A stretch of DNA of 64,000 nucleotides from Eonycteris spelaea (Eukaryota; Chordata; Mammalia; Chiroptera; Pteropodidae), in contig PUFA01000003.1 in assembly GCA_003508835.1 (NCBI GenBank), positions 8,781,501-8,845,500 on the forward strand, written 5' to 3'. Shown one piece after another: positions 47,421 to 58,812 of this stretch. Under the pieces are notes generated by a model that did not search any database, was not told the DNA's origin, and saw nothing but the letters and a program-made list of their open reading frames with translations. Every line of letters starts with the position of its first letter. Position 1 is the first letter of the stretch. Position numbers and translations under genes: made by a program.

Positions 47421-48094
47421 TACTGACCAGGAAATCCACGATGGGTTCCTTAACAGCTAGCGGCTTCTGCGCGTGTTGCAGTGCACTGCGGTGCCCGGGT
47501 GGATGGCCGTGTGGGAGTGGGCACTCCTACGGGGTCGCGGTTGGGTACCGGGGGTGTCTTCCGTTCTTGTAGCCTGTTGCCCACTTTGGAGTTTTCCGCT
47601 GGACAGAAGGCGGACGGAAGGTTGGTTCTGGTACCCGAAGTGGTAGGTGGAGAAGTGTCTGTCAGAAGACCAAAGCCAAGGAGAGAAGAGGGGTGGTGCT
47701 CAGTGCTTGGGCTTAAAAAGGTACCATGGCTGGGACTTGGTAAAGTAAAACTTTCCCTTTAGCAGGCTTGGGGTATGGCTTTGAGAAGATAACTGTAGAT
47801 TTTAGGGGGGAAATATTAGCTGTACACTTGTGAAGCTAACCACCATTAGGCTCATTCTTACTCTAAAAAATGGTCCTTTGAATTGATGTTTACTTTCAAG
47901 TTGTCCAGTTATCTGTTATCACTTGGCATTGTTTGGTATTTAATATATGCTTGTATTTCCTTTTGAATATACAGTAATTGTTGAAGTATGAAGAGTTGTT
48001 AATTTCTTTAACAACAACAAAAAAATCATTTATTTTACTATTGCCAAAGGTAGAAACTTGTGGTGGTGGGGGGTGACAAAACCAAAAAACCAGC
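47197..48094. other. Presumed intron 1 start, GC-rich grading to AT-rich
   Basis: CpG density falls from 47420 to 47560. The 93-codon plus-strand frame at 47481-47762 lies in this transition and has no recognisable features. Confidence 0.4.
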
Positions 48095-48298
48095 TCTGCA
48101 TATTCCAGGCACAGTTCTATGTTCTTTAAGCCTTATTCTCTCACTTATTCTTACGCAACCATAAGGAGTTGGTGATTATTATCCACTTTTTACATATGAG
48201 GAAAGCCAGATACAGAGAGGTGAAATAATTTAACTATGGTCATACAGTTATGAAATGTTAGAACCTAGATGGTCATTCGGTGTACTCTTAACCAACTC
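48095..48298 (-). repeat. MIR SINE, antisense
   Basis: 'attccaggcacagttctatg', 'gattattatccactttttac', 'tatgaggaaagccagataca' and 'tggtcatacagttatgaaat' follow reverse-complement MIR order. Confidence 0.85.
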
Positions 48299-50424
48299 AC
48301 TTTTCTTTTTTTGTCATAAAAACAGGACCCAATTGTACCTAAAGTCTTCTATATTTGATATATTGCCCACACTTCTCTATCAAGATGAACCCCTTAACTA
48401 TGTGTTACAAGTTGGAGGCAATTAACTTTTTCTAATTTTTAATACTATAATTATGGCAAAGATTCTTTGAGTAGTTCCTTTTGCCACAATTAACCACATT
48501 TCCTACAATAGTTATAGATTAATGTAGTATTTACCAGCAAAGTTAAGATTTTCAACAGCTAAGGTTTACCACCAAAGTAAATTATTATTCTAAAGCAGAT
48601 AGCTGAATGTATGTATTTGCACTTAATTTTAAACTTCCTAAAATATTAGTCTGTCCTTTGCTCAAAGCTTGGTCATCGTTTTCTTCAGAATCTCATCTTG
48701 TAAAAATTTTTGAGCAAGTATAATCATCTTTAATCTCATCACTCTCACAAGAGCCTTGGCTGTTTTAAAGGGAGAATTATGTAATTCTCTTTCAAGTATC
48801 AATAATTAAAAGCAGGCTATATTTTGAGGGTATTTGTGTGTGTCATGCCTTTTAGCCAATTGTATATATGCTATACGAAGTTGTGGAGCAATGAAGACAG
48901 AAATCAAATTTCTCATTAGATCTAAGTTGAAATACTTTTAAAATCTTCACTTGTTTTCAATGAACCATAATGTTGAGAAAGGTTTCAAGTGGGGTAATTT
49001 CTAACTAGACATATTTGGAGAATTACTCTTTATTTGAGCTTAAAATGGAGCTCTTGTGATATTTATTTTATTGGACAGATATCTCTCTTAAATCTTTATC
49101 TGTTATTTTTTCAAGTAAATTTAATTGCTTCTTCACGTAACAAGTTTCAAAATTATTTTGACATTCATAGATTTCCTTAATTCTTGTTTTTCAGTCTAAT
49201 TAAATTCAATACATGTATTCTACATCCACACCTACCCAACATTATAAGTGAAGAGAGACTAGAATCCAAATGGAACTACATGGAACCATGATCTTTAGAT
49301 GTGGAAAAAAAAAAAATTCCTGCTCTTCATTGGTTAACCTCTTACAGTATACCCCCAAATTATGGCTACAGTGTTATTTTGGGATGTTGGAGTGCAGTGT
49401 TGTGGTCGGAAGAGTTGCATGCCATTAGACACAAGTGTTTTTAATACTGAAATTGAGTTTGAATTTTCCAAGACTATTTATATAGAATGTTGATTGTCTT
49501 TAAGGCATAAATCCTATGACACATACATAAGTCCTTTCTTAACTGAATCAGAGCTGTTTCAGTTTTCTAGTTTCTGCTACTTATTTCAGAGAAAATATTC
49601 CCTTGCTACTTTTACCTCTCCTGTTACTTTTTCCTTTTAAGTTATTCACCTCTAGTTTTGGGAGAATTGTACTGTCTCAGCTTCTTGAGAGCATCTCTGT
49701 TCAGTGGAGAACTGAAAATCAGTAGTGAGCAAAAAGTTGAGTGAGCCCTGCCAACACAGAGGGTCAGATGTTAATAAAATAATGATACAGATAAATCCTT
49801 ATTTACATACTGAGGTAAAGTCTCTGAAAGAAGGAATTCTATAAGAATGTGTAATAAGGATTCTGGACCAGACAGGGAGGTTGAAACAGGATGCCTATAA
49901 ATCACATATTTACAGAGGAATGACGTGTGAGGAAGTGTTCATTAAGTCAGGTGGTCTTCTTAAATGCTTTCATAAATATTTTCTGAATTATTTTCTGAAT
50001 CAGAGACCCATGTCTCGCTCTGGTTATCTCTACACTTCTCTGTTTACCAGAAGACATACTATTTCCCCTCATTATCCACCTATGGAAATGGAGAGGTTTG
50101 AAAAACCCTATTAATAGTTTTTAAAGCACACAGAGCCATAACCTTATCTGGTTATTATCCTACTTGCCAAGAGTTATTTAAGTTTAATGAAATGTAGTCA
50201 TTTTCTTTCTTTTCCTTAACAACTACTTTGAAATTTTAAAAGTTGTGTGGTGTGTGTGTGTTGTTTAAGTGATGGAATGTCTAAAAACAGGAAGGTTTGT
50301 GATTCATCATCCAGTGCCTAAGACTCTATGAGGTGTCCAAAGGAGAAGAGGCCCTGAGGTAAAGGAGGTGGTATTAAGTGTTTAATATGCTGAGGAAACG
50401 GGTATTAACAATTTAAAGAAAACA
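48299..50424. other. Non-repetitive AT-rich sequence
   Basis: No repeat or exon was recognised over about 2.1 kb, an unusually repeat-poor stretch for this window. It may be the place to look for conserved intronic regulatory elements. Confidence 0.4.
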
Positions 50425-50660
50425 TAATAATATCTAAATTAATTGAATACTTACTATGTGCTGGACATCATTCTTTGGGCTCTATAAAAATTAACTTATG
50501 TATTCGTCACAATAGCCTTATGAAGTCTGCATGTATTTGCATTATCCCCACTTTATAGAAAGGGAAACTGAAGTACAAGGAGGACAATAATCATTACCAC
50601 TGTCGTATAGGTAGAGATGAGCCCTAAACTCAAGATTTCTGATTCCGTAGTGCATACTGT
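50425..50660 (-). repeat. MIR SINE, antisense
   Basis: 'atacttactatgtgctggac', 'cgtcacaatagccttatgaa', 'attatccccactttatagaa' and 'agggaaactgaagtacaagg' are consecutive reverse-complement MIR blocks. Confidence 0.9.
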
Positions 50661-50821
50661 GAACTATTGATGTGTAACACCTGGTTCATAAATTTACTGA
50701 TGCATTAGATTCCCATCATTGTTAAAAATAATAATACCTCTTGATTTGATCTTTTGGTTAGTTTTCCCTTCATAAAAATCAGTGGGGGAAAATAAGACTT
50801 TCTTTCATCAATGCTTTTTGC

Positions 50822-50849
50822 CTTGATATATATATATATATATATCAAG
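50822..50849. repeat. Perfect 28-bp palindrome built on (TA)n
   Basis: CTTGA, nine TA units and TCAAG together are exactly self-complementary. Such (TA)n cores bounded by inverted flanks are cruciform-prone. Confidence 0.95.
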
Positions 50850-51849
50850 AAGTAAGAGACATATGAATACCTAGGCAAACACTGGTGACTGCTAGATTAT
50901 GAGAAATGTCTCATTATATATTACATCGTTTTAAAATTCAAAAAATACTAATGAGTACCACTTGAAACTATTGAAATTTTTAGCATCAAGAATATGTACT
51001 TTAGCATGTCAAAAATTAGGAAATATCTTTAACAGCTGACAGTTCTGTGAGCTTTAATAAACTTAAGAATTTCAAGTCACTTGTTTTATCTCCCCCAAGT
51101 CTTTGTCCAGAGTATGTGCTACAAGGAGGCTAAAAGTATAACATAAAAACATCTGTTAAATTATCTTGGTAAAATTTTAAAGGCCCTGTTAATTTTTACA
51201 TTGAGATCTTTTGACAGGAATCATAATAATTGTTACGATTTTTTAAAAACTTAGTCATTTTAAATATTATCCAAATAATGTTAACTTAAGACAGATGGCA
51301 CATGTCATTAGCAAAGTAAAGTACTGATTGGTTAAATGTGCTAAAACCTAAAGATGTTTGCACTATGTCTGAAAATAAATGTTAGTCGATGTTATTTCTC
51401 CTTGCAAATAATGGATAATCTGCAGTTTATATGATTAATGTTAACATTAACCATGAATCACAATTCATACATAGTACACATATCAAAAGCTTCTCTGAAG
51501 CTTTTGAACATGCTTAAAGTAGAGCATATATTTTCTATGACTCATGTGTCCCTATTAAGAATGTGATACATCATTTCTTGTATGCTCAGCTTCATACAAA
51601 GCTTTATATCATAGAGTAACCAGCAAACTACTGTCTAATTTATACCATAAGGAAAGAGATGCAAGACTTGATTTTGGTTTTTGTGTGCATGTTGTGTGTG
51701 CATGCGTTATCAGAATGAAGGATGCCATCAGATACACCAAAGAATAACTCATTAACTGGAGTTTACAATTTCATGCCATAGTGCAATATCCTATTCCAAA
51801 GAGTTTCATGTGTTTAATGTAAATATAAAATACATCCATCATTATAATA
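50850..51849. other. AT-rich sequence, nothing recognised
   Basis: No supported feature. A small inverted repeat, 'caaaagcttctctgaagcttttg', occurs near 51484-51508. Confidence 0.5.
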
Positions 51850-52195
51850 GTTTAGGTTACGCAGTCCTAACAACTGTAAAATCTCAATGACTGAAAAAAA
51901 AAAAACCCAAAGCTTTATTTCTGCTAATACTATGTCCCTGTGTTGATCAATAAAAGACTATAGCTTCTTCACTCAGGGACTCAAGTTGGTAAAACCCCCA
52001 CATCCAAAACATCCACATCCTTCATCGGGCACACGGGAACATAATGAATATCCCACAAGTTTTTAAAGGCTTTCATCAGGAAGCAGTACTTGGCCAATTC
52101 CATTCGTATTTTATTAGCCAAAGCAAATCATATGGCTGTTTCTATCCGTAAGTCAAGTTTTCACGTGCCCAGATGGAAGAAAACAGCAAGATTAA
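51850..52195. repeat. Ancient interspersed repeat, class not assigned
   Basis: 'ttcactcagggactcaagtt', 'acatccttcatcgggcacac', 'aggaagcagtacttggccaa' and 'ttattagccaaagcaaatca' match in order a common mammalian repeat I recognise but cannot name reliably. The gap from 52196 to 52879 holds nothing recognised. Confidence 0.4.
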
Positions 52196-52879
52196 TGAAC
52201 AGACCTATGTTTGACACATGTATTAGCCAATTTCATTCAATAGTTTGATCATCTAAAAAAATTATTTATCATTTAATGTAAAAGTAGAATCACCCAACAA
52301 CTGTGTTTTAGAACTTCAGCATGGGAAGGTAATTCCCGCATAAAACCACTAGCAAAGAAAGTAGATACTAAACTTGTGAAATTGATGATAATCTTAATTT
52401 TCAGTAGGATCATATTTAGTCAAGGAATGATAATAAAAGCTATGGTTTATTTTTAGCAAATGCATGAGGTAGCTCATTTGACAGCAAGCACAAGCCAAGA
52501 ACAGTGCCAAGACCTGCATACAGCACCAAAGCTGTGTTTTCTGAAAAGATTTGATATTATCAACATGGCACAGAAAGCAGAATAGCTCTGTGTGTATCTT
52601 TTTTTGCCATGTGTACCAAAAGGGACAAAAGTATCATAGGTGTTACCATATATTATTATAAAAAGCAGTATAGTTAAACATATAAATCATACTGTGTGTC
52701 TATTTTACATTGCTAAATATAATCATATAATCTAAAAAGTTAGAATATATTTAATCACATTTTAAAATTAAACCTTTGTTTTAGATAATGGGAGAGTTAC
52801 ACACCATTGTAAAAAATAACACAGAGAGAGCCCATGGTTCCATTTACACAGGTTACCCCCAATGGGGCAATGGCACCAT

Positions 52880-53065
52880 CTTAAAACTTAATAGGAAAAT
52901 ATAACAACCAATCCAATTAGAAAATGTGCAAATGACGTGAAGAGACATTTCACCAAGGAAGATATACAAATGGCAAATAAACACATGAAAAGATGTTCAA
53001 CATCATTATAGAAATGAAAATTAAAACCACAATGAGATATCACTACACACCTATTGGAATAGTCA
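52880..53065 (+). mobile_element. L1 ORF2 fragment, sense
   Basis: 'acatttcaccaaggaagata', 'aagatgttcaacatcattat' and 'attaaaaccacaatgagata' are a well-known stretch near the C-terminal half of L1 ORF2. It stops at 'ggaatagtcattgcaag' and joins antisense L1 directly. Confidence 0.85.
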
Positions 53066-53908
53066 TTGCAAGTATATAAAAATTTATTGATTTTTGTATG
53101 TTTATTTGTATCCTGGTAACTTGCTCAATTTATCAGTCCTAAAGGGTTTTTCTGATTTTTTAGAATTGTCTAGGTAGACCATGATGTCATTTGAAAATAA
53201 GGACAATTGTATTTTTTCTTTCTGATCTGAATGCATTGTTTTCTTTTCCTGCCTTACTGCACTGGCTAGAATTTCTAGTGCTATACTGTATAAGAGTGGT
53301 GAGAGTGGACATCTGTACCTTGTTGCTTATCTTCAGGGAAAAACATTCAGTCTTTTACCATTGAGTATAAATCAGTTCTTTTTTTCTTTTGTAGATGTTC
53401 TTTATCAAATTGAAGAATTTTGCCTTTATTCCAATTTTTCTGAGTTTTTTTATCATTAATAGGTATTAATTTTTGTCACATGCTTTTTTTTTAACCAAGT
53501 GATATAATCATTTAATTTTCCTTCTTTACTTTGTTAATATGGTGGAGTACATTGATTGACTTTGGCTAGAACCAGCCTTGCATCTCTGTAATAAACCCCA
53601 TTGTGTAGAATTCTTTGTCTGCATTACTATTTACCAGTATTTTGTTAAAGAGTTTTACATCTACATTCATGAGAGACATTGGTCTCTAGTTTTCTTTTTT
53701 TGGTACTATATTTGTTATTAGTATCAGAGCAATACTAGCTTCATAAAATGAATTAGGTTGTGTTCCCTCTCTTCTATTCTCTGAGAGAGATTGTATAGAA
53801 TTGGCATTTATTCTTTAAATGTGAATTCTTCAGTGACTCCATCTGAGCTAAGTAATTTCTTTTTTAGTACTTTTTTTTTCTGGTTATGAGCTCTATTTCT
53901 TTAATACT

Positions 53909-54306
53909 TGTATTTGTTGGCTAGGGCTGCTATAGCAAAATACAACAAACGACCTTGGTGGCTTAAACAACAGAAATGTATTTTTCATAATTCTGGAGAC
54001 TTGAAAGTCCAAGGTGAAGGTGTCAACAGGTTTGGTTTCTTTGAGGCCTCTCTCCTTGGTTTGCAGATGGCAGCATGCTCATTGTGTCCTCACATGGTCT
54101 TTCCTCTGTACGCCTATCCTTAGTGTCTTTCTGTGTGTTCAAATTTCCTCTTCTTATAAAGACACCAGTCAGATTGGACACCATTCTGTCACATTTTAAC
54201 TTAATCATCACTTCAAAGGCCAAATCTCCCATTATAGTCCCATTCTGTACTAGGGGTTATGGCTTCAACATATGAATTTTGGAGGAACACAGTTTAGCCC
54301 ATAACA
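53909..54306 (-). mobile_element. MLT1-type MaLR LTR inserted in the L1, antisense
   Basis: It starts 'tgtatttgttggctagggct' and ends 'cagtttagcccataaca', with inner blocks 'ggcttaaacaacagaaatgt' and 'tataaagacaccagtcagat'. The 5-bp target duplication 'atact' is present at 53904-53908 and 54307-54311, as expected for ERVL-MaLR. L1 ORF2 sequence continues on both sides, so the LTR is younger than the L1. Confidence 0.88.
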
Positions 54307-56448
54307 ATACTTATAGGCTGTTCAAATGATCTCTTTCATATTGCGGGAGCTGTGTTCATTTAAGGTTGATTAAGGAAGTAGATTCGTTTCATCTAAGTGG
54401 TCAAATTTAGTTGCGTGTAGAGTTGCTGTAGTATTTATTTTTGTTCTTTTTTGTCTGCAGGGCCTGTAGTGATGGTATCCCTTGCTTCATTCTTGATGTT
54501 GGTAGTTTGTGTCTTCTCACTCCTGTCGTTTTGCTAGAGGTTTGTCAATTTTATTGATCTTTAAAAGAACACATTGTTTCATTGATCTTCTCAGTTGTTT
54601 TTCTGTTTTCTATTTCATCGATCTCTGCTCTTATAATTATTATTTCCTTTATTCTACTTCCTTTTGGTTTATTTTGCTTTTCTTTTTCTATATTCTTGAG
54701 TGGGAGTTTAGATCATTGGTTTTAGGTTTTCCTCTTTTCCAACATATGCATTTAGTACTATAAATTTCCCTCGAAGTGCTGCCATAGCCATGTCCTAGAA
54801 ATTTTGATGTGTTGTGTTTTCTTTTAATTTGGTTCAAGTACTTTTTAAAATTTCTTTTCAAATTTCCTCTTTGATCCATGGATTATATAGAAGTGTGTTG
54901 TTTAGTTCCCAAATTTTTGGAGATTTTCCTAAAATTTTCGTGTTACTGATTTCTAGTTTGATTCCATTTTGGTCAGTGTACACTTCTTTATGTTTTAAAT
55001 TTTTAAAAATTTGTTGAGGTTTATTTTATGGCCCAAAATGTTTTCTATTTTGGGCTGTTTCATGCACATTGAAAAGATTGTGTATTTAACTGATTAAAGT
55101 GTTCTATAAATGTTCATTAGAGATACTATTGGTTGATGTTACTAATGAGTTCTTGTATATGCTTGCTAATTTTCTGTCTAGTTGTCGTATTGATTATTGA
55201 AAGAGTATGTGAAGTCTCCAGTTACAATTGTGGATTCATTACTTTTCACTTCTATCAGTTTGACTTTACATATTTTACAGTCTTGTTGTTTGATATATAC
55301 ATATTTAACATTGCTATGTCTTCTTGGTATATTGACCTTTTTATCATTATATATTATTCTCTCTATATCCAGTAATTTCATTTGCTCAAAGTCTACTATA
55401 ACATAACACAGACAATCCTTTTTTTCTTTGATTTTTGCATATCTCTTTTTTATCCATTTACTTTTAGTCTGCCTATATTGTTATGTTTGATGAGTTTCTT
55501 GTAGATAAGTTATAGTTGGGTCTTTACATTTACTATAATCATTGACATGCTAGGGCTTATATTTGTCATTTTATTTTTTTGTTTTTTGTTCTCTTTTTTT
55601 TTTTTTTGTTTGTTTCTCTGTGGTTTTTTCTACCTTCCTGTCAGTTACTTGAGCATTTATAGAATTCCATTATTATTTGTCTATAATGGTTTCAAGTGTA
55701 TCTCTGAATAGATTGTTTAGGGGCTGCTCCAAATATTACATCATATACATGTAATTTATTACCATTTACTACTGTTGTCAGTTTATCAATTCAAGTGAAG
55801 ATAAAGACCTTACCTCCCTTTATATCCTTCTACCCTCCTCTATTTATAGTATAATTGTCTTAAATATTTCCTCTACATACATTTAGAACCACATCAGACA
55901 GTGTTTTAATTTTTGTTTCAACTGTCAAATATAATTTCGAAAGCCCAAGAGGAGAAAGCCCATTGTATTTACTTATATTTTTGCTTACTTTGTTCTTTCT
56001 TCTTTCATGATATTCCAACATTCCTTCTTTTATTCCTTTATTTTTGTTTGGAGAACTTCCTCTAGCCATTCTTTTAGAGCAGGCAGGTCTGCTGGTGATA
56101 AAATATCTTTGTTTTCCTTTATCTGAGAATGTCAATTTCTCTTTCATTCCTGAAGGATATTTTAACTGGATACAGGGTTCTAAATTGACAGTTCTTTTCT
56201 TTTTAGCACTTGAAAAATGTTGTGCCACTTGCTTCTGGCCTCCATGGATTCTCATGAGAAATCTACTGTCATTCTAATTGATTTTCCTCCTAAAGGTGAA
56301 GTGTCTTTCTCTCTTGCTCTTCTCAAGAATTCTTTTGTCTTTTGTTTTTATAAATTTGACTATGCTATAGATATGCCCTGTTCTTTTTACCCCCTCTCCT
56401 TCCAGGTCTCCAAGTATGAATGCTAGATCTTTTGTTGTAGTCCCACAG

Positions 56449-56949
56449 CGCATTAGTTTCCTATGGCTGCTGTAACATATTACCGCAAACTTGGCGTCTT
56501 ACAACAACACACATTTATTCTCTTATAGCTCTGGAGGCCAGAGGTAAGAAATCAGTTTCACTGAGCAAAAGTCAAGGTGTTAAGGTTAGTTCCTTTTGGA
56601 GACTACAGGAGATAATATGTTTCCTTGCCTTTTCTAGCTTCTGGAGGCCACTTATATTCATTGACTTGCAATTGCTTCCTTGTATTGCTCCAATATCTAT
56701 TATCACGTCTGTCATAATCTTCTATCATCACATTTCCTACTTCCTTTTCTGTAGTCAAATCTCCCTTCATCTCCCTCTTTTATGGATGCTGTGGTTACAA
56801 TTAGGGCCCACCTAAATAATCTCCCTATCTCAAGATCTTCAATTTAATCACATCTACAGGATCTCTTTTCCCATCCAAGGTAGCAGGCACAGTTTCCAGG
56901 ATTAGGAGCAATCTGAGTACCTTTGGGAGCTATTATTCAGCATGCTACA
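56449..56949 (-). mobile_element. Second MLT1-type MaLR LTR inserted in the L1, antisense
   Basis: 'cattagtttcctatggctgc', 'ttacaacaacacacatttat', 'ttagggcccacctaaataat', 'tctccctatctcaagatctt' and 'gggagctattattcagcatg' match reverse-complement MLT1. The likely target duplication is 'cacag' (56444-56448) versus 'tacag' (56950-56954), with one mismatch. Confidence 0.8.
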
Positions 56950-57895
56950 TACAGGTTTCTGAGGCTCTGCTGTTGTTTTCAGTCTGTTTTCCTCTGATAT
57001 TTAAACTGGGTACTTGTAACCTGAGGGGTCTCCCTTGTAACTTGAGGGGACTCCATATTACTATGGAGCAGGGTGGGGATTCAGACTCCTCACCACGTTT
57101 TCACTGACACCTTCCTAGCCGGGAGTGGTAGGAACGCCTCTTTTTCGTTCCTCTTTTGACCTCCACTGACAAAATGGGGAGGCATCCTGATTACTGCTGG
57201 GCTGTAATGACAATCCTGACTGTCTACTAGCCTCCTGTAACATCACCCAGTGGAGAGGGAGGAGGAAATTCAGTACTGCCAGGTGAGGGTGGAAATCCAG
57301 ACTCCCCACATAGTCTTCATAGACACCTCCATGGTGGTGGGAAGTGGGGAGTCTCATTTCCACATGGTGGGAATGAAAGTCTCAGCGTCTTACTTGACCT
57401 TCTGTGATATCACCTTGGTGAGGAGGAGGGGAATTGGGGCACCTTGTGACAGCCTAGTGAAGATGGAAGCATCAGCTCAGTCTCTACTGGCATGGGAGTG
57501 GTACAGCCACAGTTTTTCTGTCTTATATGGCTGGAGTAAGCAGTTGTTATCTAAATGCTGCTTCTTTCCACATCCTTTGGCTAGAGAGAGCATGATTTTC
57601 TTGGACTCCCCTACCCCACCCCCCCTTTTTTAAATCTGTGCTTATTGACATTTCTGGGTTTCTGGTTTCTTTAACTCCAAGTCTGAGATATATGAGGCAA
57701 AACAAAAATCCAGGGAACTCACCACCTGTTATTCCTTGGGCCCTGAGGCTCTGATAGCTAGTTTGCCATCCCTCTAACTTTCAGAGTCTTATATGTTTAT
57801 ATTATATATAACGTCCAGGGGTTTTAGTTGAATTTAGTGGTAGGAATAGGGAAAAGTACTTCTGCTCCTTCACAGAAGTCTAATCCATATTTTTT

Positions 57896-58621
57896 CTGCA
57901 AGTGTAAACTGGAAAATATCAACATTGATTCTGAAGGATGAATTTCAGGGGATTACTGCTGATCTGTTTCTGAGTAATAAGCACTTTGCAGGTCAGTGAG
58001 ATGAGGGAGCCCTTGGACAATGATGCAGAAAGGATCACAGAAGATTCCATCTGTGCTGAGGTTCAGGGACCATGTGGAGGGACTCTTACTCCTCCAAATC
58101 AATGCTTTCTTTTCTCTTGGGAAAATATTGCTGCAAACTGAGCAAAACTGGATATTTCCCCCATTCTCATAGGTGTCTTTTCTGGCAGGTTTCTAGAACT
58201 ACATCATCCCAGCCCTTACTGTGTTCTCACTAAGTATTCTTTGTACCTGGGAACATTATCCATCTGAAATGCAGTTTTGAACCAGAAAATGTGTGGGAAA
58301 ATGTTACTAAGTTAGAAAGAAAATAGTGAACTCAAAATCCATATTTAAATTGTAACTAAGGAGGACCCACCAGCAAGCATTCATGTTAATTCTTTTAATG
58401 TAAAATTATATATTAAAAATAAATATTGATTTTGTCAAATTATTTGATCACTGCTCAGTAGATTCAGTACAAGAGATAGAGCTAAGAATTTTCTGCTCGA
58501 AACCAATATGCTGAGGGATAACAGTTGACAGGGAGACAATCACAAAGAAAAATAGTGTAGGGAAATTCTCCCAAATGATAAATCAAGTTATTGACATTGT
58601 AGTTAACCATGAAGTTATTAT
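57896..58621. other. Unassigned sequence
   Basis: No repeat or exon could be supported. Confidence 0.5.
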
Positions 58622-58812
58622 ACTAGAGCAACTTTCTCAGAGTGTGGTCCTCAGATAAGCGCATCAGCACAACCTTTGAACTCATTGTGAATGCAAATTC
58701 TGACTCCACTGCAGATGTATTGAATTGGAAACTCTGGGGATAGAGCCCAGGAATGTCTTGTAGCAAGCCCTCCAGGTGCTTCCAATGTATGCTAATGCTG
58801 GGACCCACTGGA
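58622..58812. repeat. MER5-type hAT-Charlie MITE
   Basis: 'tctcagagtgtggtcctcag', 'attgtgaatgcaaattctga', 'aattggaaactctggggata' and 'caagccctccaggtgcttcc' match MER5A/B in order. Two minus-strand frames here are inside this repeat. Confidence 0.85.

Larger units (their letters stand above)
53066..57895 (-). mobile_element. Long antisense L1M, ORF2 to 5' UTR, with two nested LTRs
   Basis: Reading the plus strand left to right runs 3' to 5' through the L1. The reverse transcriptase region comes first ('tgcactggctagaatttcta', 'gagagtggacatctgtacct', 'catgagagacattggtctct'). Further ORF2 follows ('gctcttataattattatttc', 'gttctataaatgttcattag'), and then, after the second LTR, repeated modules such as 'aatccagactccccacatag' and 'tgatatcaccttggtgagg' and the closing 'ctgagatatatgaggcaaaa', which I recall as the antisense 5' UTR of old L1M elements. 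All frames are broken. The 69-131-codon frames in this stretch are remnants or chance. Confidence 0.8.

Noticed and set aside
46473..47426. Six overlapping open frames of 63-203 codons in the CpG island
   Set aside because: GC-rich DNA has few stop codons. The frames overlap on both strands, have Ala/Gly/Pro/Arg-rich products and no domain. Only the short ATG-plus-donor candidate was kept.
54509..55406. Several hydrophobic plus-strand frames of 67-84 codons
   Set aside because: They are antisense translations of decayed L1 ORF2, whose T-rich complement gives Phe/Leu/Ile-rich products resembling membrane proteins.
57250..57633. 127-codon plus-strand frame
   Set aside because: It lies in the antisense 5' UTR modules of an old L1M element.
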